DNA of 7,864 nucleotides from Planctomycetaceae bacterium UBA6163 (GTDB lineage Bacteria > Planctomycetota > Planctomycetia > Pirellulales > Pirellulaceae): positions 1 to 7,864 of the forward strand of contig DIUH01000330.1 in NCBI GenBank assembly GCA_002428205.1, in the 5' to 3' direction. Below the pieces are notes generated by a model. The model made no database searches. It was not told the origin of the DNA and was given only the letters and a program-made list of their open reading frames with translations. This document shows positions 1 to 6,513 of the stretch, in pieces (position 1 is the first letter of the stretch; the number at the start of each line of letters is the position of its first letter). Both the position numbers and the translations under genes were made by a program.

Positions 1-202
1 CGCAACTGCTTTTTTGGGAGACCGCTACAGACAGTGCTCGCAACGCCTCACGATCCTCCACCCGGCGGACCTGTTCGAAGGCAGCGCCGTCGAAACCGCA
101 TACCGCATGAGCGTGAGAGGGAATCGCAAGTGAAACAGTAATGAGCAGAAGAGTGCTCATACCTCGAAGCACTGATCGGCGGCGGCAGAAGATCGCGTTC
201 AT
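1..202 (-). CDS. Secreted or envelope protein, N-terminal part only (runs off left edge)
   Basis: This frame is open from an ATG at 202 to the window edge, giving 67 residues with no stop. It begins with a typical signal peptide: a basic n-region (CRRRSVLRG), a hydrophobic core (LLLITVSLAIP) and an A-H-A cleavage site near residue 33, so the mature chain would start at VCGFDG. The mature part is acidic and helical in character (EQVRRVEDREALRAL). The start at 202 is preferred over the in-frame ATG at 160 because only the longer form carries the positive n-region, and because AGGTG lies 9 bases upstream. Export by the Sec route is inferred from the signal. The family cannot be named from so short a piece. 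A competing minus-strand frame (48-395) overlaps it, but its end (RFRRRC, PPGGGS) looks like an off-frame translation. Confidence 0.62.
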   Translation of the reverse strand, partial: MNAIFCRRRSVLRGMSTLLLITVSLAIPSHAHAVCGFDGAAFEQVRRVEDREALRALSVAVSQKSSC

Positions 203-919
203 ATCGATTCACACCTTGAAGTCTGCGAACACGGACTAAATTGATTACGGAGCGATTCGTCGAAAAAACCAAATTTTTCGCTGCAACCACAGATTTTCCC
301 TCCGGGTATACGACGTCAACAACCCGCCAGTCGAATGTGCCAGCCAGATACTCGTCGCGGTCATAATTTTGCTTCCAAGTATGGATTCCGGCCACCGAGC
401 ATGTGACTGACGTCTTCCGTGCCTTAACTCGGCGGCGCGCTGTTGATTCGCGTTTGGCTTTTGCTAATCGTGTTCAGGTTCAAATGACCGAGTGAATCGT
501 TGGGAATGATTGTACTTCCGATATGGCAAGCGGATGCCAACGCGATCACTAAACACGACATCGCGATCAATGGAATTGATGAGTTGGGGGCTTGTATTGT
601 AGCGTACTTTATAGTCGGACAATCGAAAATTTTACCTAAGCGACCAGATGATCCCTTCGCGATCGGATTCCGAGCGCTAACGCGTCGACAAAAAATGCTT
701 GGGCCGCGGGCAAAGCGAGTCACAAATTCATTCCTCCGATGCTCAATCTTTTGGGATTGGATAGCGCGTCGTGGTGTCAACTGGCCAGCAACACTTGCGG
801 CGGCAAGCCTTCGTCCATGTTGACCTATCGACCTAAAACCGATCATGAAATGGATGTCAAAATACGGTCTTTTGAATCGGACAAATAATCCACACTTACC
901 CCGGCCACGCGCTCTAACC
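203..919. other. Gene-poor region with competing short frames
   Basis: No frame in this 717-base stretch is convincingly coding. On the minus strand, a frame ending at 424 contains a short hydrophobic run followed by a cysteine (CLVIALASAC, ATG at 561), which resembles a small lipoprotein of 45 residues; GGAGGA at 732-737 would serve a longer GTG start at 723 in the same frame. A second minus frame (GTG at 395) reads plausibly for about 60 residues and then collides with the secreted-protein start. A plus-strand frame at 500-823 is equally open. These frames overlap one another, so at most one or two can be real. A 7-base inverted repeat with a 6-base loop (261-280) lies upstream of the gene at 202. 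The stretch may be a decayed gene or a long leader. Confidence 0.5.
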
Positions 920-1624
920 CTAGATCCTACCCTGGTCCCGTTGCAAGGCGGCGCAAAGCTCAAGACAGCCGGCAATGAATGCCTCGCCACTGCCCGGAAA
1001 TTCCACTTCCCCATCTTCGACAACCTGCAACCCGTTGCCGATCCGCACCGAAGGTCTAAAGGGGTGGTGACCACTCATGCGATGGACTGCTCGACTGATC
1101 GTCTTCAGGTCGAACTTGTTGCGTGGATCCGCAGTGGCAAAAACAGCAAGTTCGATCTCCTCTGGCGTCTCAAACGCCTTCAACAAATGAATACTCTCGC
1201 CCAACTGTGCCCCGAACATCCATCGCATGATCCGCTTGCCGAAAACGAGACCAACGGCGCGAAGCACTTTTGCTAGACCATATAAACCAAAATTAGAACC
1301 GCCTGTGGATACGAACATGGCAAAGCCGCCAGCAAAACTTGGGGCTGGAGCACGAAACTCAGATTTTCCAGCCACGCGGAAACCACGCCCATACGACGAC
1401 CTTCTGACCCTCAATTCCCATGCACCGCTGACTTGTGGACGGATCGTGTATTTGGCCCCAGGACCGATCAGACCCCAAGAGTGCTTACAGGTCCATCCAT
1501 GTGATTCCGCGAACTCTGTCAGGCGTCGGGCACGGCGACGCCTGACTACGTGCGACACCACAAACAGCATCAGCAGCAATAGCGGAACGCCAAAGATCCA
1601 AAAATATTCAATCATTTCGCCCAT
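920..1624 (-). CDS. Hypothetical protein with one N-terminal membrane anchor
   Basis: The frame encodes 234 residues from ATG 1624. A single transmembrane segment (about residues 6-27, YFWIFGVPLLLLMLFVV) is followed at once by a basic stop-transfer run (RRRRARR), which predicts N-terminus outside and the roughly 200-residue body in the cytoplasm. The body begins with a helix (LTEFAESHGWTC), continues through a Gly/Ser-rich stretch and ends with EDGEVEFPGSGEAF plus a Cys-containing helix. I do not recognise a catalytic motif or named family; the general architecture of short anchor plus cytoplasmic domain is common among uncharacterised planctomycete proteins. The start is uncertain: TTG 1633, ATG 1624 and ATG 1615 are all in frame and none has a well-placed ribosome site. 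It diverges from the membrane protein at 2036. The other five frames over this region read as shadows. Confidence 0.8.
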   Translation of the reverse strand: MGEMIEYFWIFGVPLLLLMLFVVSHVVRRRRARRLTEFAESHGWTCKHSWGLIGPGAKYTIRPQVSGAWELRVRRSSYGRGFRVAGKSEFRAPAPSFAGGFAMFVSTGGSNFGLYGLAKVLRAVGLVFGKRIMRWMFGAQLGESIHLLKAFETPEEIELAVFATADPRNKFDLKTISRAVHRMSGHHPFRPSVRIGNGLQVVEDGEVEFPGSGEAFIAGCLELCAALQRDQGRI

Positions 1625-1633
1625 GGGGATCAA

Positions 1634-2035
1634 TGCAGTGCGTCGTTACCGGAAATGAATCTCCTCAAAGGCATTGTACCCTACTTGGACCCTAAACGCC
1701 CCATCCCCCGCAAGGCCCCGCTGACGATCCACCGCATTCAAGCCACTGGCTTCGACAAAACTTGCTGCCCTCACAACGCAGTGTGATCGTGTTGGCAATC
1801 GATTAGGCCCCAGATCGATGCAATCGGGATGCCGCACGAGTCACTGGGGGTTTACCCTGAGGGATAGGGAGAAAAATAGTCGGCAGCATCGGATGATTGC
1901 AGCGCTCGGCAAAAAATGGAAGATATTGCTTATCGGGCGTCATTGGCCACGGAAACAGGGCCTAGCTCAATTGCGATTGGAAATCTTCGCCTGTTGGTGA
2001 AACGAAAAAATACGAGTGTATTGAAAGTTGTTTTG
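1634..2035. other. Divergent intergenic region
   Basis: This 402-base gap separates the minus-strand anchored protein from the plus-strand DUF6798-type gene and should hold promoters for both. On the plus strand, TTGGTG (1994-1999) and TGTATT (2017-2022) are spaced by 17 bases but match the sigma-70 consensus weakly and would leave almost no leader before the ATG at 2036. The plus-strand reading frame of the DUF6798 gene remains open back to an ATG at 1916, but the extra 40 residues are unlike a conserved domain. A short minus frame (1646-1837) is listed separately. No tRNA, repeat or strong terminator is visible. Confidence 0.5.
1646..1837 (-). CDS. Doubtful small ORF upstream of the anchored protein
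   Basis: The frame gives 63 residues from a GTG that follows an in-frame TGA by one codon. The second half (SGLNAVDRQRGL, then FRVQVGYNAFEEIHFR) reads like real protein, while the first half does not. It stops 12 bases before the TTG start option and 21 before the ATG of the anchored protein, on the same strand, so it could be a small leader gene or the tail of a gene whose front has been lost. No ribosome site supports the GTG and I recognise no homologue. It may well be chance. Confidence 0.18.
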   Translation of the reverse strand: MRHPDCIDLGPNRLPTRSHCVVRAASFVEASGLNAVDRQRGLAGDGAFRVQVGYNAFEEIHFR

Positions 2036-3670
2036 ATGAGCATTGATGGATCGAGAGATCAACGGCCATCGCGTTGGACCGCGATTTGTGAGGTGCTGTT
2101 GGTTGTGGGCGTATTCTTTGTCTATGCCGGTGACCCATCGCCGGGCATCAATGAATCGCACTATTTGGTTTTGGCAAAGAATTTTTGGCAACCGCAGTGG
2201 TGCAGCGAAGACCTTTTCGCTGCTTCCGACAAACCTCATATTCTTTATCACACAACCGTCGGTGCTTTAACTCAAGTTTTTTCGCTCAACACTACCGCTT
2301 GGATCGCTCGAATCATTGCATGGAGCTTGTTGGCGGTCGGTTTGCGGGCGGTTTGTCGTGCGGTAACCGACCGAGATTTTGCGTGTGTGTTGGTCGCCGT
2401 GGTTTGGATCGCGGGGATCGATTGGTTTAATTTTGCGGGGGAATGGGTTGTCGGTGGGATCGAAGCGAAGGTGCCTGCTTATGCTTTGGTACTGCTGGCG
2501 ATGTCACAAATGGCACGCGGCCGATGGGTACGAGTCTGGCCGCTGTTGGGATTGGCCAGCGCGTTTCATGTTTTGGTGGGCGGGTGGACGGTGATCGCGG
2601 CGATGGTCGCTTATCTGGTTGTCGGTCGCCAAGTCGCGAAACCGACTGGGCAAATCATCCCGCTAGTCGTCGGTGGTGCGATCGCGCTGGTCGGGTTAGT
2701 CCCGGGGTTGCAGATGTCCGCGGCGACCGATCCGGTTCAGTCGATCGCCGCGGCGAAGATTTATACTTATGCGCGGTTGTCGCATCACCTGTTACCCACA
2801 TCGTTTCCGACTCTGTGGTACCTGCGTCACGCTGGTTTAGTCGTCGTGACTTTCTTGGTCGTTTGGCCCTATCGTCGCGACGCACACATGAAACCGCTGG
2901 TGTGGTTAGCGATCGGATGTTTGGGCATCGGAATCGTTGGCCTGGGCGTCGGTATGTTGGACTATTACTCGAAAGAGATGGCCGCCCGATTGCTGAGATA
3001 TTATTGGTTCCGATCGACCGATGCCATGATGCCAATGACACTCGGTTTGGGGATTGCGGCAATGCTAAGGACTGCCGCATGGCATTGCGATGCCCCGTCA
3101 AGCCATCGCGACGCGACCGAATCATTACTGGTTAAGACTCGATTCATACTCGCCACACTCGTTTCGATCACGGGTTTAGTGCTTTATTCATACTCTGCCA
3201 TCGACAACGTTCGTCGCGGCATTCCCGCTTCGGCACGATACGATGTGATTGCTGCGGGGCGGAGGGAATCTTACGACAGCCAGCGTGATGCGTTTCTTGA
3301 TTGGCAAAGCGTTTGCCATTGGATTGACCAAACGTTTCCAGATGATGAGATTTTTATTACTCCACGCCACCAGCAAACGTTCAAATGGTTCGCCCAGCGT
3401 GCGGAAGTGGTCAACTGGAAAGACGTTCCCCAGGATGCCGATTCGCTGGTGCAGTGGTACAAGCGTTTTTTTGATGTTTACCCGCGTCGACTCGGCACGG
3501 TGCGTGTTACGATTCGCTATGACGAACTGAATCGATTTCGCGACCAGTATGGTGCGAGATTCATGGTGGTCGATCGTCGCATTATGGGTGATTCGTTGCC
3601 GTTGGTGAAGGTTTATCCGATCGATGGCATTAACATAAACGATACCTATGCGATTTATCGGTTGCCATAA
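2036..3670 (+). CDS. Polytopic membrane protein, DUF6798-type
   Basis: The predicted 544-residue protein has about ten hydrophobic segments (roughly residues 15-31, 88-106, 115-131, 146-160, 166-198 as a pair, 207-225, 265-279, 288-306, 332-346, 370-387) and a soluble C-terminal domain from about 390. The first extracytoplasmic loop carries YAGDPSPGINESHYL, then NFWQPQWCSEDLF; a later AGEWVVGGIEAK and FHVLVGGW are further marks of this planctomycete family as I know it. The arrangement (acidic residues just after the first membrane helix, many helices, soluble tail) resembles GT-C glycosyltransferases that use polyprenyl-phosphate sugars, but that function is only inference. The ATG at 2036 is chosen because the conserved part starts just after it and GAAAG lies 8 bases upstream; an in-frame ATG at 1916 would add 40 residues. 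It stands alone and converges on the GH10-like gene. Confidence 0.85.
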   Translation: MSIDGSRDQRPSRWTAICEVLLVVGVFFVYAGDPSPGINESHYLVLAKNFWQPQWCSEDLFAASDKPHILYHTTVGALTQVFSLNTTAWIARIIAWSLLAVGLRAVCRAVTDRDFACVLVAVVWIAGIDWFNFAGEWVVGGIEAKVPAYALVLLAMSQMARGRWVRVWPLLGLASAFHVLVGGWTVIAAMVAYLVVGRQVAKPTGQIIPLVVGGAIALVGLVPGLQMSAATDPVQSIAAAKIYTYARLSHHLLPTSFPTLWYLRHAGLVVVTFLVVWPYRRDAHMKPLVWLAIGCLGIGIVGLGVGMLDYYSKEMAARLLRYYWFRSTDAMMPMTLGLGIAAMLRTAAWHCDAPSSHRDATESLLVKTRFILATLVSITGLVLYSYSAIDNVRRGIPASARYDVIAAGRRESYDSQRDAFLDWQSVCHWIDQTFPDDEIFITPRHQQTFKWFAQRAEVVNWKDVPQDADSLVQWYKRFFDVYPRRLGTVRVTIRYDELNRFRDQYGARFMVVDRRIMGDSLPLVKVYPIDGININDTYAIYRLP

Positions 3671-3710
3671 GGTACCGAATACTTAGAACCTAACTGTAAA
3701 GTGCGGCAGG

Positions 3711-3732
3711 GCCCGCGGCTAGCGCCGTCGGC
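3711..3732. repeat. Stem-loop between convergent genes (REP-like or terminator)
   Basis: GCCCGCGGC (3711-3719) and GCCGTCGGC (3724-3732) pair over 9 positions with a 2-base internal mismatch around a TAGC loop. It lies between the stops of the two convergent genes (3670 and 3753), where a bidirectional terminator would be expected. There is no strong U-tract on the plus side beyond ACTGTTTTCT, so classical intrinsic termination is uncertain. From memory, closely similar GC-rich elements ending in CGTCGGCTCAC recur between genes in Rhodopirellula-like genomes; no second copy was seen in this window. Confidence 0.55.
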
Positions 3733-3752
3733 TCACTGTTTTCTGATAGGTT

Positions 3753-5237
3753 TTAAGTCAACAGTTCTTTGCGGATGCGTTTGAAGTATTGCAAAAGCGG
3801 TCTCGGTCCGCCTGATTCCCATATGCCGGCGTGTGGCAGGATGTGCGGCAGCGTATCGTCCCAGCCTTCCCAAATCACGGCGTGGACAAATGGTTTTGCC
3901 AGCGCCAGACGCATGATCGAACTGGCGACGCGCATCTGCAGAACATCACCTGAATCTTCGTTACCTAGCGGAATGATGCCGCACGGTCGCCGGGCTAGTG
4001 GATCGGGCTGGGTATCAGCCGGGACGGCCAATTGCACCATCAACGGCAGACCGAGTGTTGCCCAGCGGTCGAGCATTTGGCCGATAGCCAGCGTGCTGCG
4101 CGGGATCGTTCCCAGGCCCGAATAACCGACTCGCAGTTCCAGCCCAAGGCCCGCTAAGCCAAGGCCGCACCTGGCAAGTGCGTCGGCAAAGTGTATCGGC
4201 GAAATGCCATCACGGTGGTGCGCTAAATACTCACCTTGCGGCTGATCGAAGCTAAGGATTGCTGGGGTTTGTGGATCCTGGCGGCGAACCGTTTGAACCA
4301 GCGTCATTGCCAGCCGCATCACCTGTTCGTCGGTTAGGCGGATTGGTCCAGGCGTGTTCAAGCCCGATGCACAGTTCCATATCTGGACACGCCCTTTGTA
4401 TCGTTTGATGACCTGTTCGGCGAAATGATTGACCGAATCGAGCAGCGCGTCAAAGTTGTCTTCGATCAAATACAACCAATGCGGCATCATGCGATCTTGA
4501 AAATCGAGCAGCGGCCCGCCGATCACTCTCATCCCTTGAGACGTTGCCCATGTGATGGCTTCATCGGCACCATCAAAGTCGAATCGCCCGGCATCGGTCT
4601 CGATCTCTCCCCAGCTCAGCCGCACCGACGCGGTATTGAATGCTGCGGCGAACTCGGCCGAGTGAGTTGGCACGCCGCCTGCGGGTGGCAATGTGGCTCC
4701 GACCAACGTGCCAAGTTTCGATTCACGTTGCTTGCGAAAAGCGATTGCTTGCGATGAATAGTTGTCGGACAACTGATGCGATGCTTGTTCCAGCAGTGCG
4801 ACAGCCGCGATCGCGTCTTCGTCTTGCGCGATTCCTGGCGGGCGCCCGCTGGCGTCTAAGAATCGCGCCGTCGCTTCGTCGACCATCGAGTGAAACGAAT
4901 CGTCCAGCCGCAGGCCCGACCGTGCCCAAAGATCCGATTGGGTGCGGACGCCGTAAAGCGAACCGCGGGCCAGTTCCAGTGCAAGAGAATAGGGCGTTTC
5001 GCGCGGCCGCAGCGAACAGGTACCCAGCGACGAGATCCCGTATTTTTCGATTGGCCAAGGCAAAAAAAGTTTGCCCGATTCGTCGATATCGCGACGGACG
5101 GTTAAACGACCGCCATCGAGCTTGGCCGATGTGTGCCAAGGGACGCCTTCGATGCCCGACAAATAAGCTGATGGCCAAAGCGCATTGGCCAGCAAATGCT
5201 GTTGCGACTGATCGACGTCAAAAATGAACTGGCCCAT
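3753..5237 (-). CDS. GH10 xylanase-like protein, probably not catalytic
   Basis: The protein has 494 residues and no signal peptide, so it should be cytoplasmic. Residues 1-175 form an N-terminal domain with marks such as SGKLFLPWPIEKYG (54-67) and ELARGSLYGVRTQ (88-100), seen in planctomycete GH10-like proteins. From about 175 a GH10 barrel is recognisable: FNTASVRLSWGEIE (200-213), then GRFDFDGADEAITWA (217-231), QGMRVIGGPLL (234-244), and a C-terminal FVHAVIWEGWDD (450-461). The two catalytic positions are changed: the acid/base motif W-D-V-V-N-E reads WNCASG (287-292), putting Gly at the Glu, and the nucleophile motif T-E-L-D reads VQLA (401-404), putting Gln at the Glu. The substrate-lining His and Trp after strand 3 are missing too. 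A binding or structural role is therefore more likely than xylan cleavage. ATG 5237 has no clear ribosome site, but the N-terminus fits the family. It diverges from purC. Confidence 0.88.
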   Translation of the reverse strand: MGQFIFDVDQSQQHLLANALWPSAYLSGIEGVPWHTSAKLDGGRLTVRRDIDESGKLFLPWPIEKYGISSLGTCSLRPRETPYSLALELARGSLYGVRTQSDLWARSGLRLDDSFHSMVDEATARFLDASGRPPGIAQDEDAIAAVALLEQASHQLSDNYSSQAIAFRKQRESKLGTLVGATLPPAGGVPTHSAEFAAAFNTASVRLSWGEIETDAGRFDFDGADEAITWATSQGMRVIGGPLLDFQDRMMPHWLYLIEDNFDALLDSVNHFAEQVIKRYKGRVQIWNCASGLNTPGPIRLTDEQVMRLAMTLVQTVRRQDPQTPAILSFDQPQGEYLAHHRDGISPIHFADALARCGLGLAGLGLELRVGYSGLGTIPRSTLAIGQMLDRWATLGLPLMVQLAVPADTQPDPLARRPCGIIPLGNEDSGDVLQMRVASSIMRLALAKPFVHAVIWEGWDDTLPHILPHAGIWESGGPRPLLQYFKRIRKELLT

Positions 5238-5445
5238 AGATGCAGTAGTTGTTGGCCGTCCGGCGTGATGTGGGGTTGGATGACGAGATTGTCGGCGGCG
5301 GGTGAGCGATCGAACGAATCGGAGTAAACAATAAACGAAGCCGCAGATATTAACGTGAAAATGCTTTCGCTGCGACGCGCCGTTGCAGGACGGGGCGTCA
5401 CATGCCAGATTGCGGTTAATCGCTGTCCCAATTCAACCGCAAATT

Positions 5446-5458
5446 GTCGATAATCGAC
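5446..5458. promoter_or_regulatory. Candidate operator/-10 element ahead of purC
   Basis: GTCGATAATCGAC is a perfect inverted repeat with 6-base arms around one central base. It contains GATAAT (5449-5454), five of six matches to a sigma-70 -10 box, and ends 39 bases before the preferred purC start. No good -35 element sits 16-18 bases upstream. A palindrome over a -10 box is where a repressor would act, but one repeat of this size is expected by chance about twice in a window this long, so the case rests on position only. Confidence 0.25.
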
Positions 5459-5484
5459 CGCTGCTTTCCCCCGATTCTCGCAAT

Positions 5485-5490
5485 AGGAAG
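5485..5490 (+). promoter_or_regulatory. Ribosome binding site that decides the purC start
   Basis: AGGAAG lies 7 bases before ATG 5498. The other in-frame choices are worse: ATG 5444 has no such site, and ATG 5528 has only a weak GGTGG. This favours the 308-residue protein. Confidence 0.6.
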
Positions 5491-5497
5491 CTTTGTC

Positions 5498-6424
5498 ATG
5501 TTCCAATTCGATTCCGGTGGTGCCCTGATGGCAACCAACTTGCCGTTTCCCAAACGCAGCGGCAAAGTGCGAGATGTTTACGACCTTGGCGACCAGTTTC
5601 TGATCATCAGCACCGATCGTATCAGCGCCTTTGATTACGTTTTACCCTCAGGGATTCCCGATAAAGGGCGAGTTTTAACGGCAACGAGCGAGTTTTGGTT
5701 CAGCCACCTTAAGGGCATCCGTCATCACTGGATCACCGGTGAATTGCCCGCTGGCTTGTTGCCTGACATGATCGATCCGGCGCCGCTGGTCGGTCGGTCG
5801 ATGATTGTCCGCAAAGCTGCGGTGGTGCCGTATGAGTGTGTCGTGCGCGGTTATTTGGAAGGGAGCGGTTGGAAGGAATACCAGCAATTTGGGCAGGTTT
5901 GCGGCATCGAACTGCCGCCCGGGTTGGTCCAGTGCGATCGGTTGGCCGAGCCGATTTTTACCCCTGCAACCAAGGCGGCCTCGGGGCACGACGAAAATAT
6001 TCCGTGGCAGCGGATGGCCGACGACCTCGGCCCGCCGCTGGCCAGCGAGTTGCGAAAATTGAGCCTCGAAATTTTTTCGCGAGCGTCCGAGTATGCCCAA
6101 CAACACGGAATTTTGATCGCTGATACCAAGTTCGAGTTCGGTTTTTCCGATGGTGAGCTGATTTTGATCGACGAGGTGCTGACGCCCGACAGTTCGCGTT
6201 TTTGGCCGGCGGCGGATTACCATCCGGGCCGGCCACAACAATCTTTTGACAAACAATTTGTGCGAGAATGGCTGATGGACAGCGAGTGGGATCGCGAAAG
6301 CCCACCGCCAGCGTTGCCGATCGACGTGATCCTGCGAACTCGCGAAAAGTACCTCGAGGCGTATCAGTTGCTGACCGGCCATCCGGTTCCCTCGATTTAT
6401 GTCGAGCCGTCGAACGATTTTTAG
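5498..6424 (+). CDS. purC: Phosphoribosylaminoimidazole-succinocarboxamide synthase (SAICAR synthetase)
   Basis: PurC joins CAIR and aspartate with ATP to form SAICAR, a step of de novo purine synthesis in the cytoplasm. From ATG 5498 the protein has 308 residues, the length of the longer yeast Ade1-like class rather than the shorter E. coli class. Visible in order are the nucleotide-binding start SGKVRDVYDLGD (21-32), then STDRISAFD (38-46), the first family signature VPYECVVRGYLEGSGW (110-125), EPIFTPATKA with HDENI (151-168), the second signature LIADTKFEFG (206-215), LIDEVLTPDSSRFW (223-236) and YHPGRPQQSFDKQF (241-254). All expected motifs are intact, so it should be active. ATG 5498 is chosen for its ribosome site; ATG 5444 and 5528 are in-frame alternatives giving 326 and 298 residues. 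The kinase-like gene follows after 89 bases on the same strand and could be co-transcribed. Confidence 0.97.
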   Translation: MFQFDSGGALMATNLPFPKRSGKVRDVYDLGDQFLIISTDRISAFDYVLPSGIPDKGRVLTATSEFWFSHLKGIRHHWITGELPAGLLPDMIDPAPLVGRSMIVRKAAVVPYECVVRGYLEGSGWKEYQQFGQVCGIELPPGLVQCDRLAEPIFTPATKAASGHDENIPWQRMADDLGPPLASELRKLSLEIFSRASEYAQQHGILIADTKFEFGFSDGELILIDEVLTPDSSRFWPAADYHPGRPQQSFDKQFVREWLMDSEWDRESPPPALPIDVILRTREKYLEAYQLLTGHPVPSIYVEPSNDF

Positions 6425-6438
6425 CGTACTTACGTTAA

Positions 6439-6444
6439 GATAAT
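6439..6444 (+). promoter_or_regulatory. Possible -10 element for the kinase-like gene
   Basis: GATAAT lies 69 bases before the ATG at 6514, in the only gap between purC and this gene. A small inverted repeat (CGTA, CT, TACG at 6425-6434) precedes it. No matching -35 box is visible at the usual spacing, since that position lies at the purC stop. If real, it would give the kinase-like gene its own transcript. Confidence 0.22.
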
Positions 6445-6513
6445 GCGATTCCGTTTCCACTTGTTTCATGCCGTCCGTGAACACGCGGCCGTTTTGAGGG
6501 AGAGCGATACTCA

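Larger units (their letters stand above)
5238..5497. other. Divergent spacer between GH10-like gene and purC
   Basis: This 260-base spacer must hold promoters for both flanking genes. On the plus side it contains a near-palindrome at 5412-5423 (GCGGTTAATCGC, one mismatch), a perfect palindrome at 5446-5458 and the purC ribosome site at 5485-5490. A minus-strand frame (stop 5102, open to 5506) crosses the whole spacer and reads moderately like protein near 5250-5350, but it overlaps the starts of both real genes and is not accepted. Confidence 0.5.

Noticed and set aside
261..280. Inverted repeat CGAAAAA / TTTTTCG considered as a terminator
   Set aside because: The stem is AT-rich and weak, with no GC core, and it lies upstream of the gene at 202, not behind a confident gene.
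48..395. Minus-strand frame of 115 codons from a GTG
   Set aside because: Its second half is Arg/Pro/Ser/Cys-rich off-frame translation of the signal-peptide gene starting at 202, and the GTG has no ribosome site. The first 60 residues are less clearly wrong and are mentioned under the gene-poor region.
500..823. Plus-strand frame of 107 codons from a TTG
   Set aside because: No ribosome site and no recognisable domain, and it lies opposite equally open minus-strand frames.
424..1074. Minus-strand frame of 216 codons
   Set aside because: The first third overlaps the end of the anchored-protein gene out of frame and is Arg/Gly-rich; only the last 45 codons resemble a lipoprotein.
2443..3135. 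Plus-strand frame of 230 codons inside the DUF6798-type gene
   Set aside because: Arg/Ser-rich shadow in another frame of a gene with regular membrane helices.
5102..5506. Minus-strand frame of 134 codons crossing the purC upstream spacer
   Set aside because: It covers the purC start and the first 135 bases of the GH10-like gene in the wrong frame. The part at 5240-5360 reads somewhat like protein, but nothing else supports it, and the GH10-like N-terminus at 5237 already fits its family.
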